A program made the position numbers and the translations under genes. The notes below the pieces were generated by a model. It saw only the letters and a program-made list of their open reading frames with translations. It was not told where the DNA came from and searched no databases. From an uncultured Saprospiraceae bacterium (lineage in GTDB: Bacteria; Bacteroidota; Bacteroidia; Chitinophagales; Saprospiraceae), in assembly GCA_937928405.1 (NCBI GenBank), contig CALFWZ010000065.1, positions 62,001 to 126,000 on the forward strand: a stretch of 64,000 nt of DNA, read 5' to 3'. The stretch's first letter is position 1; every line of letters starts with the position of its first letter. Of the stretch, positions 1-8,313 are shown piece by piece.

Positions 1-1013
1 CCATTGGTATTATATTTTGAAACCGCAATATCTGCCACCCCGCCACCAAAATTGGTTTGGAAAGCCCCGACATTGGTTGGATACCCAGATCCGAAACTTT
101 GCGCTCCGACATAAATATTTCCAGAGAAGTCATAGGTGGCCGAATGTCCAAAATTTTCATTATTGGTGGTTCCTGAAAGGGTGGCGGCTACAACCGTTGG
201 GTCAATCACTAATTGGTAACGCTGATCATAGCCATTCGGAAAATGAAAACTAACCGTATTGCCTTCTAACTGGTAGGCACAGACTACTTCGATTTTTTTG
301 CCCTTGATCTCTTGATAAGCGTAAGGTTCGTGTTCGACAATCTTATCTACCGAGGTATGAATAATTAGATCTCCTTTTTTTATTTCTAGGCGGTCTGCAC
401 CGCTATAGTTTAAGGCAATATCTTCCGTATTCGCACCGGGGTCAACGACAAAGTCATATTTAAAATAACCGTCAACATCATAAGCATCTAGATGTATATC
501 TGGATAAAGGTTTTCATATCGAACCTGATCAAAAATTGGCACGTGAGAAGCCCATTTAGATCGGTCATTACCTAAAAAATAATTATTGTATGCTGATCTT
601 GGTTCCGTAGCTTTTAAGTTAGCCTGATTTGCGTTTAAAAACTTTACATGGTAGGCATGTGCTCGCACGGGTTGGATTTTTTCACGATGACGATTGCTGT
701 GATCGAATAGTTTTTCGGCATCTTTATCATTGTGAAATAAATAGGTGTATCCCTTTTTTTCTAAAAAAATGGCGTTTAGGCCACCTAAAGAAGCACGGAA
801 TTGTACGGCGTCTTCCCATTGGCCCTTATTTTTTACAAAACTGAGATCGTTACCATGATCATGATCGTGGTGATGCGTGTGATCATGATCGTGATTGTGA
901 TCATTTTGTAGGAGGCCTGGCAGCGATGTTGCCATTTCAGACGTTTGAGCAAAGAGAGGTGATACACTAATGCTTAGAAAGAAAAGTAAGAATTTAAAAG
1001 AACATAGTCTCAT
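1..1013 (-). CDS. SBBP-repeat/DUF7948-type secreted surface protein, partial (3' end outside window)
   Basis: This reading frame is missing from the ORF track because it runs off the left edge. It starts at the ATG read at 1013 on the minus strand, with a signal peptide ending near 'LFAQTSEM'. A His/Asp-rich stretch ('NDHNHDHDHTHHHDHDHGND') follows, then an N-terminal domain ('FVKNKGQWEDAVQFRASLGG') and the first SBBP beta-propeller-like repeats ('FGHSATYDFSGNIYVGAQSF'). The body closely resembles the N-terminal third of the 1495-residue protein at 26483-30970, so the two are paralogues. By analogy it should be a T9SS-exported surface or adhesin protein ending in a CHU_C domain, but that end is not visible. 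The His-rich insert is absent from the paralogue and could bind metal (inference). Confidence 0.85.
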   Translation of the reverse strand, partial: MRLCSFKFLLFFLSISVSPLFAQTSEMATSLPGLLQNDHNHDHDHTHHHDHDHGNDLSFVKNKGQWEDAVQFRASLGGLNAIFLEKKGYTYLFHNDKDAEKLFDHSNRHREKIQPVRAHAYHVKFLNANQANLKATEPRSAYNNYFLGNDRSKWASHVPIFDQVRYENLYPDIHLDAYDVDGYFKYDFVVDPGANTEDIALNYSGADRLEIKKGDLIIHTSVDKIVEHEPYAYQEIKGKKIEVVCAYQLEGNTVSFHFPNGYDQRYQLVIDPTVVAATLSGTTNNENFGHSATYDFSGNIYVGAQSFGSGYPTNVGAFQTNFGGGVADIAVSKYNTN

Positions 1014-1378
1014 AGGTTACTTTTTGTTATGGGATTATTCAAATCAGTCACGCTTCCCTTAGCGTACAAGTTCAGTAAACTTTTTTGGGTACCAAAAATC
1101 CAGCATTAGAAGGCTAATGCAGTATCTTTCATGCTCGTGTTTGTAATCATATAAACGCAAATTAATGCGTGAAGTTGTGTAATATAGCAGACAAGCCGCG
1201 ATTAAAAGGGTCAATAATCCTACTAAATAGAAACTATTTTATCACAAAAGAAAGAATTGACCAATTATAGTTTTGATTTCTTTAGGAATACCCATTAAAT
1301 ATCACAATTTTTTCTCACTTAATCAAGTATCAAATTCCCTGCCTTATTAATAATTCTTCTAATTTTAGCTTTTCATTT
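1014..1378. other. intergenic stretch, no gene seen
   Basis: No credible reading frame. A small hairpin (GCATTAG-AAGG-CTAATGC, 1103-1120) is followed on the minus strand by a short T-rich run. It could be a weak terminator for the gene ending at 1379, but it lies about 260 bases downstream. The rest probably holds the promoter of the left-edge gene. Confidence 0.5.
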
Positions 1379-2422
1379 CTAAAATAGGTCTTCTACTTGC
1401 TTCCAACCGTTCAAAAAGGGTTTTTCATAGACGTTTTTCCAACCTTTTTCGGGGTAGTTTTTGACATAAGTTAATAGTTCTAACTGCTTGGGAGATAGAA
1501 ATTTATCGGGATCTCCTCCCAATCCAATGGCTGTATTAACTCGAGTTGCTTGATTTGGCAGCATTGGAATAAGTCGATACGAACTGTGTAATAGGTAGTA
1601 TTTGGGCTGATGATCAGCTTTAAATGCTTGAGCCTTACTAATTTTTCCTTTGCTTATGATGGATTCGGCGACTTTTTTTTGCTCACTAGAATGGGTAAAA
1701 ATTCGATCAAACGCCTTATTTTGATTGGCTTTGGTCAATAGATTTTCGTAGCTAATAATCGCTGGATCAAAACTCACAGCAACTACTTCACTTCCACCCA
1801 TAAATCCAGGTTCTGAATCTACTACTCCAGTGATTTTTCCCAGTTTTGCTTCGCCACTCCAAAAACAATACATTCCAAAAGTAGCCTTCTGCGTAGATTG
1901 CTTTTCGGCAGTAAGATGTTCTTTTAATAATTGCAAATAATTAGGGACGGGGCGGTTGGTTTTTTCTAAGGCGGCTACCATGCCCGTTACCAGACTCTTG
2001 CGGTCATATTTTCCGTTGATTCGTGGAGTCAGTGCATTACGCTCTTGGTCAATTATTCGGACCACCGGATTATTCCAGCTTGGCTCTCCAAAAGAGGTTA
2101 ACACTTTTTTGTCCTTCCCACCTTTATTATTATGGATGGCAAGTGGAACAAAAGACTCCTCAATAGCTTCCACAATCATTGGATGACTTAAAACTTCATT
2201 TCCATAGCCTCGACAAGTACTACAGCCAGGTACCTCTTGGAATAAAATCAGGATGGGTTTATTGGTTTTTTTTGAACTGGCAATCGCTTGATCATAGTCA
2301 CGAAGCCATTGCACATCGCCAAGTTCTTCTGGTTGAGGAATATTGATGACGGCATGATTAAATGCACTTGAAACAAAAAAAATAAAAATGAAGATCGTGG
2401 ATTTTAAAAGGATATTTTTCAT
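1379..2422 (-). CDS. Thioredoxin-like (VPGUxxT-type, Cys form) domain fused to an MsrA-like domain
   Basis: The 347-residue protein has an N-terminal signal peptide (about 1-22), so it probably acts in the periplasm. Residues about 35-160 form a thioredoxin-like domain with 'FQEVPGCSTCRGYG' (Cys67 and Cys70). This resembles the VPGUxxT family of thioredoxin-like (seleno)proteins, with cysteine where relatives have selenocysteine. Residues about 178-300 resemble peptide methionine sulfoxide reductase A: 'ATFGMYCFWSGEAKLGKITG', 'GFMGGSEVVAVSFDPAIISY'. The MsrA nucleophile is kept as Cys186, but the usual GCFWG reads YCFWS, so substrate handling may differ. A joint redox role, with one domain reducing the other, is inference. 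It stands alone, with long intergenic gaps on both sides. Confidence 0.75.
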   Translation of the reverse strand: MKNILLKSTIFIFIFFVSSAFNHAVINIPQPEELGDVQWLRDYDQAIASSKKTNKPILILFQEVPGCSTCRGYGNEVLSHPMIVEAIEESFVPLAIHNNKGGKDKKVLTSFGEPSWNNPVVRIIDQERNALTPRINGKYDRKSLVTGMVAALEKTNRPVPNYLQLLKEHLTAEKQSTQKATFGMYCFWSGEAKLGKITGVVDSEPGFMGGSEVVAVSFDPAIISYENLLTKANQNKAFDRIFTHSSEQKKVAESIISKGKISKAQAFKADHQPKYYLLHSSYRLIPMLPNQATRVNTAIGLGGDPDKFLSPKQLELLTYVKNYPEKGWKNVYEKPFLNGWKQVEDLF

Positions 2423-2660
2423 ATGATTTTTTTTGGAAACTGTATTAGCTTAATATTTCTATTGAATTGCTAAACGTTGTGTAACTTAAATTAGTTATTC
2501 AGTTTGTTGAATTAAAACGAATTTGTCGTGGTTTTGACGGAGGAAGAATATGAATTGAACAAAAATATTCTATAAATAAAAGTAAAATTTATTTCGAATA
2601 ATCCGTAAAATTTACTAGTCTTGTTTTCTACTTAGTTACTTTCTATCAAAAAACCATATT

Positions 2661-4493
2661 ATGAAAATTAATCTCGGCCAAGGAATATTTACCATAAAGA
2701 AAAGTCCAAATCTTATTGGCGTTAAGCTTCGACCAAATGCAAAAAAATTACCTTCAGAAATCCAAAAAGGAAAACTATTTGCTCGAGGATTGGGTGGTTT
2801 TGTCATCTATAAACCTAGTCTGGGTAATAGAAAAATTGATGCAATTTTGGATAAGGTCCGTAAAGCCCGAAATGTGGTTTTAGGAACCCATGTTTATTAT
2901 ATTGAAGGGAGTAAAAACCTAATAGTTCCCACTGGTAAAATAATGGTGGTGTTTGCTAGTCAAACCAAAATTAAGGATCGAAAAAAAATACTAGATTCCT
3001 TAGATCTGAAAGTAAATCGTCGATTTTTAAAGACGAAGTATGTGGTTGAGGTAACCAAAAAATCTCCAAACCCGCTGCGGTGCTGTACCAAATTAATGAA
3101 GGAGGAGGCCATAATCAGTGCGATGCCTGATTGGGATGCTCCACAGACTTTACACGAAGATATTCTGCCAGGCGATGACTTGTTACCTTACCAATGGCAT
3201 CTCCGAAATCAAGGTGCGGCTCCTGGTGAACCGGCTTCCAAGATTCTCCCCGATGCTGATTTAAAAATTATGGATGCATTGGATCGGTTGGGGAATAAAG
3301 GTTCTAATCAAATTACCGTTGCTGTAATAGATCAAAGTTTCCAAGTAGATCATCCGTCCTATAAAGCGCAAGTAGTGTCTACTCATTCAATCTATACCGA
3401 TCCATTCGCACCCATTGGAAGTGGACACGGAACTTCCTGTGCGAGTCTTATTTCGGCTAGTGATAATGGAGAAGGGATTACTGGAGTAGCTCCGGGATGT
3501 AACCTGATTTTAATCGAAGGCTCTACCTTTAGTTGGGATGTACTTGAAGAAATTTTTAAATTTTGCAAAAGAAAAAAGGTGGATGTTATTAGTTGTAGTT
3601 GGGGCTCTATTGAACACCACGATGCCTTGAGTCCAATGCATCAAGAAGTGATTAGAAATATTACAAGTACTGGTAGAAATGGGTTAGGAATTCCGATACT
3701 TTTTTCGGCAGGCAATGAAAACGAAGAGCGGATCAATCATTTCGGTCGCTTACCGGAAGTAATTGCCGTAGCAGGAAGCACTAGCGCTGACGAGCATTTT
3801 GACCAATCTAACCGTGGTCCAGAAATCACGGTTACGGCACCTGCCGGAAATTTTCCAATTCTGACGGCGCGCGCCAATTTTAAAACTGGAGTTGAAAAAA
3901 ACTTCTTTCGGGACGGCCAGCTGCGAGGACCAGTTGGAGAATATCAACATTTCGAAGGGACTTCTGCTTCTTGTCCGCTCGTGGCAGGTGTTTGTGCCTT
4001 AATCTTATCTGCCAACCCTAATTTGCGAGCTAGTGAAGTGAGAGAGATTCTTTCCTTGACGGCTGATAAGATTGGTAGTCCACAGGAATATGTGGAGGGT
4101 CATTCCTTACGTTTTGGCTATGGTCGGGTCAATGCTGATCGAGCAGTGGCTGAAGCTTTACGACGAGCGGACGGTGGTACCATGATTGAACCAGAGACGG
4201 TAGGAGAAGGCAATGGACTTTTTCAGTTTGATGTCAAACCCCAATCAAAAAGAGGCTTCGGTGTTCAAATGGGCGTATATGCCGAATATGGAAATGTTTT
4301 AATACAAACCAATAGATTACGAAAAAAGTACAAACATAAGACCTTGGTAAATATCAATGAGCTAAATGGCAAAACAGTTTATAAATTAATTCTTGGTCCT
4401 TTTTCTTCGAAGAATGCCGCGAAAAAGATGTTAAAATCCGTAAAAAATTCGGGAGATAACGGTTTTATCGTAAATTTGGGACTAAATTTGTAA
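2661..4493 (+). CDS. Subtilisin-like (S8) serine protease with C-terminal SPOR domain
   Basis: The 610-residue protein has a typical S8 catalytic domain: Asp224 in 'VAVIDQSFQVDHP', His256 in 'GSGHGTSCASLIS', oxyanion Asn352 in 'FSAGNENE' and Ser435 in 'FEGTSASCPLVAGV'. The usual DTG after the catalytic Asp is DQS. Residues 1-160 look like a non-catalytic N-terminal domain ('FVIYKP...RNVVLGTHVYY'), perhaps an inhibitor-like prodomain. The last ~80 residues ('FGVQMGVYAEYGNVLIQTN', 'YKLILGPFSSKNAAKKML') form a SPOR domain, which in other proteins binds denuded peptidoglycan. No signal peptide is visible even though SPOR implies a periplasmic target. Export by another route or an upstream start could explain this, but no good upstream start is apparent. 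Confidence 0.88.
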   Translation: MKINLGQGIFTIKKSPNLIGVKLRPNAKKLPSEIQKGKLFARGLGGFVIYKPSLGNRKIDAILDKVRKARNVVLGTHVYYIEGSKNLIVPTGKIMVVFASQTKIKDRKKILDSLDLKVNRRFLKTKYVVEVTKKSPNPLRCCTKLMKEEAIISAMPDWDAPQTLHEDILPGDDLLPYQWHLRNQGAAPGEPASKILPDADLKIMDALDRLGNKGSNQITVAVIDQSFQVDHPSYKAQVVSTHSIYTDPFAPIGSGHGTSCASLISASDNGEGITGVAPGCNLILIEGSTFSWDVLEEIFKFCKRKKVDVISCSWGSIEHHDALSPMHQEVIRNITSTGRNGLGIPILFSAGNENEERINHFGRLPEVIAVAGSTSADEHFDQSNRGPEITVTAPAGNFPILTARANFKTGVEKNFFRDGQLRGPVGEYQHFEGTSASCPLVAGVCALILSANPNLRASEVREILSLTADKIGSPQEYVEGHSLRFGYGRVNADRAVAEALRRADGGTMIEPETVGEGNGLFQFDVKPQSKRGFGVQMGVYAEYGNVLIQTNRLRKKYKHKTLVNINELNGKTVYKLILGPFSSKNAAKKMLKSVKNSGDNGFIVNLGLNL

Positions 4494-4667
4494 TAACAGA
4501 ATTAGTCTGAGGAAATCTTTGTTTAACCCTTCATTATTTCAGACTTTTCACTTCCCAATAAACTTGAATTCTTGACCGAAATTTCTATGATTAGCAATTT
4601 CACTTCTAAGGTGATGTCCTAAAAAACGGTCATTGTCTTACACTTAAATACTATTTATCACAACAAC

Positions 4668-5132
4668 ATGAAAAAAATTACCACCACCTTCGTTTTAGTA
4701 CTGGCGATGCTTTGCTCCATTCCAATGTCTCAAGCATCCATTAATCCAATTGAAGAAATGGCCATCTCAGACGGAACAACTTATGAAGTTTACGATGCTG
4801 CCAAAAAAAAATGGGCTAAAATTAAATTGGATCGCAATCCAGAAGCCAATGGAGGCGATGAGAACTTTTGGAATATCGTTTATAGCCAAATTGTTTATCC
4901 AGACAGAGCTCAACGAGCTAAATTAGAAGGTGACGTCATACTTACCATGACGATCAGTGAGAAAGGACAATTGGTAGAGTTGAAAGTTAAACAAGAAGTC
5001 GGTGGTGGTTGTGAAGAAGAAGCTTTTAATGCCATAAAATTGGCTTCCACCAACCGTTTCATTCCTGCCATGCTGGACGGAAAACCGGTTAAGGTGCGAT
5101 ATGATGTAAGTATTAATTTTTCGATGCAATAG
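4668..5132 (+). CDS. TonB C-terminal domain protein (exported)
   Basis: A 154-residue protein with a clear signal peptide (1-23, 'LAMLCSIPMSQASIN'). The C-terminal ~85 residues have the TonB-C pattern: 'IVYPDRAQRAKLEGDVILTM', 'ISEKGQLVELKV', 'EEEAFNAIKL' and 'FIPAMLDGKPVKVRY'. There is no N-terminal anchor or proline-rich linker, so this is not a complete energy transducer. It is more likely a free periplasmic TonB-C protein, of which Bacteroidota have many, with unknown partner. It is preceded by 170 bases without a gene and probably transcribed alone. Confidence 0.85.
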   Translation: MKKITTTFVLVLAMLCSIPMSQASINPIEEMAISDGTTYEVYDAAKKKWAKIKLDRNPEANGGDENFWNIVYSQIVYPDRAQRAKLEGDVILTMTISEKGQLVELKVKQEVGGGCEEEAFNAIKLASTNRFIPAMLDGKPVKVRYDVSINFSMQ

Positions 5133-5138
5133 GAATTA

Positions 5139-5158
5139 TGTTGAATCGTTGAATTTAA
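5139..5158 (+). repeat. Dispersed repeat copy a (TGTTGAATCGTTGAATTT)
   Basis: Direct-orientation copy of the short repeat found again at 5553, 5779 (inverted) and 6930 (direct), just downstream of the TonB-C gene stop. Confidence 0.6.
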
Positions 5159-5552
5159 CTAGTAATTCGTGTGAGCCATGTTTTTTCTATGGTAAATTCG
5201 ATTGATGTATAATAATAATTCAGATAAGCTAAATTTTGGGATTTTCTCAATTTGGATACTAAATTCCATCCAATCAACAGTAGGATCAAGTAATTTGATT
5301 TCTTCTTGTTCTCCATGCCATGTGAATTATAGGCAATATTCTTTTTTCATTTTTATGAATTTTTCTTAATATGGATAGGAATTTATTAGTTACATGATGA
5401 TATTGGCATCCGATTTTGTTTCTCAACCAATGTAACTTTACCAGATTTTTAAAAATACGATAGGTTGCTTATGCTTCAGATGATTCTAAAAAAATTATAG
5501 CATTATAACTTTACATCAAAGTTTGTTTCATTACTCATATTTTTCTTTCTAT

Positions 5553-5580
5553 CGAATTCAACGATTCAACAATTCAACAA
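5553..5580 (-). repeat. Dispersed repeat copy b (inverted)
   Basis: Reads CGAATTCAACGATTCAAC followed by AATTCAACAA. It is the reverse complement of the repeat at 6930-6970, so copies b and d flank the SbcD gene as an inverted pair. Confidence 0.6.
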
Positions 5581-5778
5581 TGAGTTTCCTCTAAAAAGTG
5601 TTTTTCGCGCAGACCTGTTCCGAACTCGATTCGGGAGGCGCAGAGACGCAGCACCCGTTCCGAACTTGTTTCGGAAGACCTTCTAACGTGTATATCTTTT
5701 ATCGCAAAGCAAATACATATATTATTTTTATTTCATAATTATTTAAAAAATTTGTTTTCTTAGTTTTTAGAGTAAGCT

Positions 5779-5800
5779 CAACCATTCAACAATTCAATCA
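5779..5800 (-). repeat. Dispersed repeat copy c (inverted)
   Basis: Reads CAACCATTCAACAATTCAAT and runs into the stop codon of the SbcD-type gene, so its last bases are part of that stop. Confidence 0.55.
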
Positions 5801-6931
5801 CTTTCGTTTCTTTTCCCAGGTATCAAAATAGCCTCTTGCTTTCTCAATTAAACCATCCGCTTTATCATTCGTTTGTTCACGAATAAAATCAGCTAATAAC
5901 GCCTTAGTAGATTTGCCGCTATTGGACCAACGCTCTGTATCATGTTCTCGATCGGAAAGCGCAAAAATTCTTTTACCGTGAACCTGTAGCGCTTCTTCAA
6001 AAATCATTTCCAACTTGCGTTGGGTAAGTGCAATGCTCTGCAGATTTTGGATCTGGTGGAAATAAAGACTGACGATGGCATCTTTGTGTGGATTTGATTT
6101 AGCTAATTCAGTTAGCTCGTTTTCAATGGATTCTACCGTTTTTTCTTCACATTTTTTTATATCAAAACGCATCCAGGGCCGAGCTGGTATTGGAAAAAAG
6201 ATAGGTTCTACTGGCTTATTTTTTTCTAAAGTAAATAAACAAAATCCTTTGTCTTTTCCAGCTTCTGTATCACTCATCCTTTCCGTAGATCCTACATACC
6301 AAGCGGTATCGAGAATCTTGACCTTTTGATAATTATGCCAATGTCCCAGTGCTACATAATCAAATTTATTCAATAATTCTAAGCGCTCTGGTGGATAGAG
6401 TTGTTCTCCAAATTCTTCCATAATATAGCGTTTGCCAATAGAAGTATGTAAGAGGATAATATTGAATTTTTCTGAAACTGGATCGATTTTGTCCATCTCT
6501 TTCAACAAAACCCTTTCGTCATTTATGTGGGGAAGTCCGTGGACTACTAGGTCTCCAAAAGCAAAAGTTTGATAACCTTGTCCAAAGATAGGATGAATAT
6601 TTTTTATGGTTTTAAAGGCCTTTAGAATGGGACTGGTGTAAATCGTTTTTGGTGTTTCGTGATTACCTGCAATAATTACGATTGGAATATTAGCCGTGGC
6701 TAAACGATTCATCTGTTCCAAGGCAAAAATCATGGGACGATTGGGAGGGGAAGGTCGATGGAAAAAATCTCCGGAGTGAATTATCAAATCTGGATTAAGT
6801 TCTAAGGCTTGGTCTATTACAAACTTAAAGCTGTCGTAAAAATCTTGTTCTCGCAAATTAACCCCATTCGGACCTACTTTGTCTAGATCATTATAGCCCA
6901 AATGCGTATCGGAAAAATGTAATATCTTCAA
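5798..6931 (-). CDS. SbcD/Mre11-type DNA repair metallophosphoesterase
   Basis: The 377-residue protein carries the ordered metallophosphoesterase motifs: 'MKILHFSDTHLGY' (D-x-H), 'IIHSGDFFHRP' (GD), 'IIAGNHET' (GNHE), 'ILLHTS' and 'VALGHWHNYQ' (GHxH). These give a two-metal nuclease site as in SbcD/Mre11, which processes DNA ends and hairpins. Length and C-terminal extension fit a stand-alone exonuclease family member. No SbcC/Rad50 ATPase lies next to it, which is unusual for a true SbcCD pair, so the sbcD symbol is withheld. The start at 6931 is the first Met of the conserved N-terminus. Dispersed repeats abut both ends of the gene. Confidence 0.85.
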   Translation of the reverse strand: MKILHFSDTHLGYNDLDKVGPNGVNLREQDFYDSFKFVIDQALELNPDLIIHSGDFFHRPSPPNRPMIFALEQMNRLATANIPIVIIAGNHETPKTIYTSPILKAFKTIKNIHPIFGQGYQTFAFGDLVVHGLPHINDERVLLKEMDKIDPVSEKFNIILLHTSIGKRYIMEEFGEQLYPPERLELLNKFDYVALGHWHNYQKVKILDTAWYVGSTERMSDTEAGKDKGFCLFTLEKNKPVEPIFFPIPARPWMRFDIKKCEEKTVESIENELTELAKSNPHKDAIVSLYFHQIQNLQSIALTQRKLEMIFEEALQVHGKRIFALSDREHDTERWSNSGKSTKALLADFIREQTNDKADGLIEKARGYFDTWEKKRK

Positions 6932-6970
6932 TTGTTGATTTGTTGAATCGTTGAATCGTTGAATTCAAAC
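6930..6970 (+). repeat. Dispersed repeat copy d (three TTGAATCG-type units)
   Basis: Reads TTGTTGAATCGTTGAATCG, then TTGAATTCAAAC. It sits immediately upstream of the SbcD start and is in inverted orientation to copies b and c. Confidence 0.6.
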
Positions 6971-7030
6971 GAAGGGAAATTAGTAATTTATAAATCGATT
7001 GGAAGTTAGAATAAATTCTCTAATTAACCT

Positions 7031-7064
7031 AAAAAAAATCCCGTAGGCCAAAGGCTACGGGATT
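7031..7064 (-). terminator. Rho-independent terminator after gap
   Basis: On the minus strand the stem AATCCCGTAGCC / GGCCTACGGGATT with a TTT loop is followed by a run of T residues. It lies 27 bases past the gap stop codon. Confidence 0.9.
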
Positions 7065-7090
7065 GTTATTAATATGAGGAGTATTTTTTA

Positions 7091-8092
7091 TTATAATTTT
7101 GCAATTCTTCTAGTAAAGTCAGAAAGACGAGCAGAATATCCTGCTTCGTTATCATACCAACTAACTACTTTTAACATATTGTCTTTCACTTGCGTTAGCG
7201 AGCTATCGAAAATGGAAGAGTGTTTATTACCGACGATGTCAGAACTTACAAGCGGAGCAGTGGCATATTCTAAAATTCCTTTTAGTTCTTTTTTCGCAGC
7301 AGTAGCAAACTTACGGTTTACTTGCTCCGCAGTTACTTTTTTATCGATTTGTACATTAAGTTCTACGATAGAACCCGTAATAATTGGCACACGGAACGCC
7401 ATGGCGAACATTTTGCCTTCTACAGCTGGATAAACTTTCCCGACAGCAGTGGCTGCACCGGTAGAAGTAGGAACGATATTAAATGCTGCTGCTCTGGCAC
7501 GACGCATATCGCTGTGAGGGGCATCTTGAATTCTTTGATCTGAAGTATACGCGTGCGTAGTGGTCATCGACGCAATGTTGAAACCCCAGTTTTCATTGAT
7601 TACTTTACAAAGTGGCGCTAAACAATTGGTTGTACAAGAGGCGTTAGAGAAAATCTTATTTTTCTTATCGATTTCTTTGTCATTTACACCCAAAACAATG
7701 GTTTGAATACCGTCGCCTTTACCAGGGGCAGAAAGGATAACTCGCTTTGCACCAGCTGTTAAGTGAAGCCCTGCTTTTTCTTTGTTACGGAAAATTCCAG
7801 TACACTCTAAAACCACATCTACTTTCATTTTTTTCCAAGGTAACTTAGAAGGATCACGCTGTGTTAAGGCAGTGATTTTTTTACGTCCGATCGTAATAGA
7901 TTTTTCGTCGGAAGAAACTTTTCCATCGTACATTCCTTGCGCTGAATCGTACTTGAAAAGGTGCGCGAGCGTGGCGTTGTCTGTTAAGTCATTAATTGCT
8001 ACTACTTCTACATCTCTTGCTTCCAGCAAGTTGCGTAAAGTTAATCGGCCAATTCGTCCGAAGCCATTAATTGCGATTCTTTTTCGAGCCAT
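7091..8092 (-). CDS. gap: Type I glyceraldehyde-3-phosphate dehydrogenase
   Basis: The 333-residue enzyme has standard family length. It oxidises glyceraldehyde-3-phosphate to 1,3-bisphosphoglycerate in cytoplasmic glycolysis. The Rossmann motif 'INGFGRIGR' is at 8-16, an acidic 'INDLTD' near 33-38 favours NAD, the active-site segment 'SNASCTTNCLAP' contains Cys153, and 'TTHAYTSDQ' carries the catalytic His. The later 'RVPIITGSIVELN' and 'WYDNEAGYSARL' segments are also canonical. It stands alone with a strong terminator downstream. The long minus-strand frame is fully conserved, and the plus-strand ORFs over it are shadows. Confidence 0.98.
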   Translation of the reverse strand: MARKRIAINGFGRIGRLTLRNLLEARDVEVVAINDLTDNATLAHLFKYDSAQGMYDGKVSSDEKSITIGRKKITALTQRDPSKLPWKKMKVDVVLECTGIFRNKEKAGLHLTAGAKRVILSAPGKGDGIQTIVLGVNDKEIDKKNKIFSNASCTTNCLAPLCKVINENWGFNIASMTTTHAYTSDQRIQDAPHSDMRRARAAAFNIVPTSTGAATAVGKVYPAVEGKMFAMAFRVPIITGSIVELNVQIDKKVTAEQVNRKFATAAKKELKGILEYATAPLVSSDIVGNKHSSIFDSSLTQVKDNMLKVVSWYDNEAGYSARLSDFTRRIAKL

Positions 8093-8313
8093 AATACTGT
8101 TGATAGTTTTTCACCTAAGTAATAAGATTTTGCTTAAAAAAGCTTTAGGTGTTAGTGTAAAAATAAATTAGCGGCAAAAATAAGCATTTCATAGGGGATA
8201 GGGAGAGAATACTAGGATAATTTTATTTTTGTCTGTAAGGAGATGTTTAAATTCAACTAGAACTTTTGTTACATGGAAAATATTCCCGTTTTTACTCTTT
8301 AAAACGAGTTCTT

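Larger units (their letters stand above)
5133..5797. other. 665-base intergenic region rich in short repeats
   Basis: No gene seen. It holds three copies of a TTGAATCGTTGAATT-type repeat (listed separately). At about 5610-5680 there are two near-copies of a unit with core 'GTTCCGAACTCGATTCGG' / 'GTTCCGAACTTGTTTCGG', each partly self-complementary. Such units are probably dispersed genomic repeats. Confidence 0.6.
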
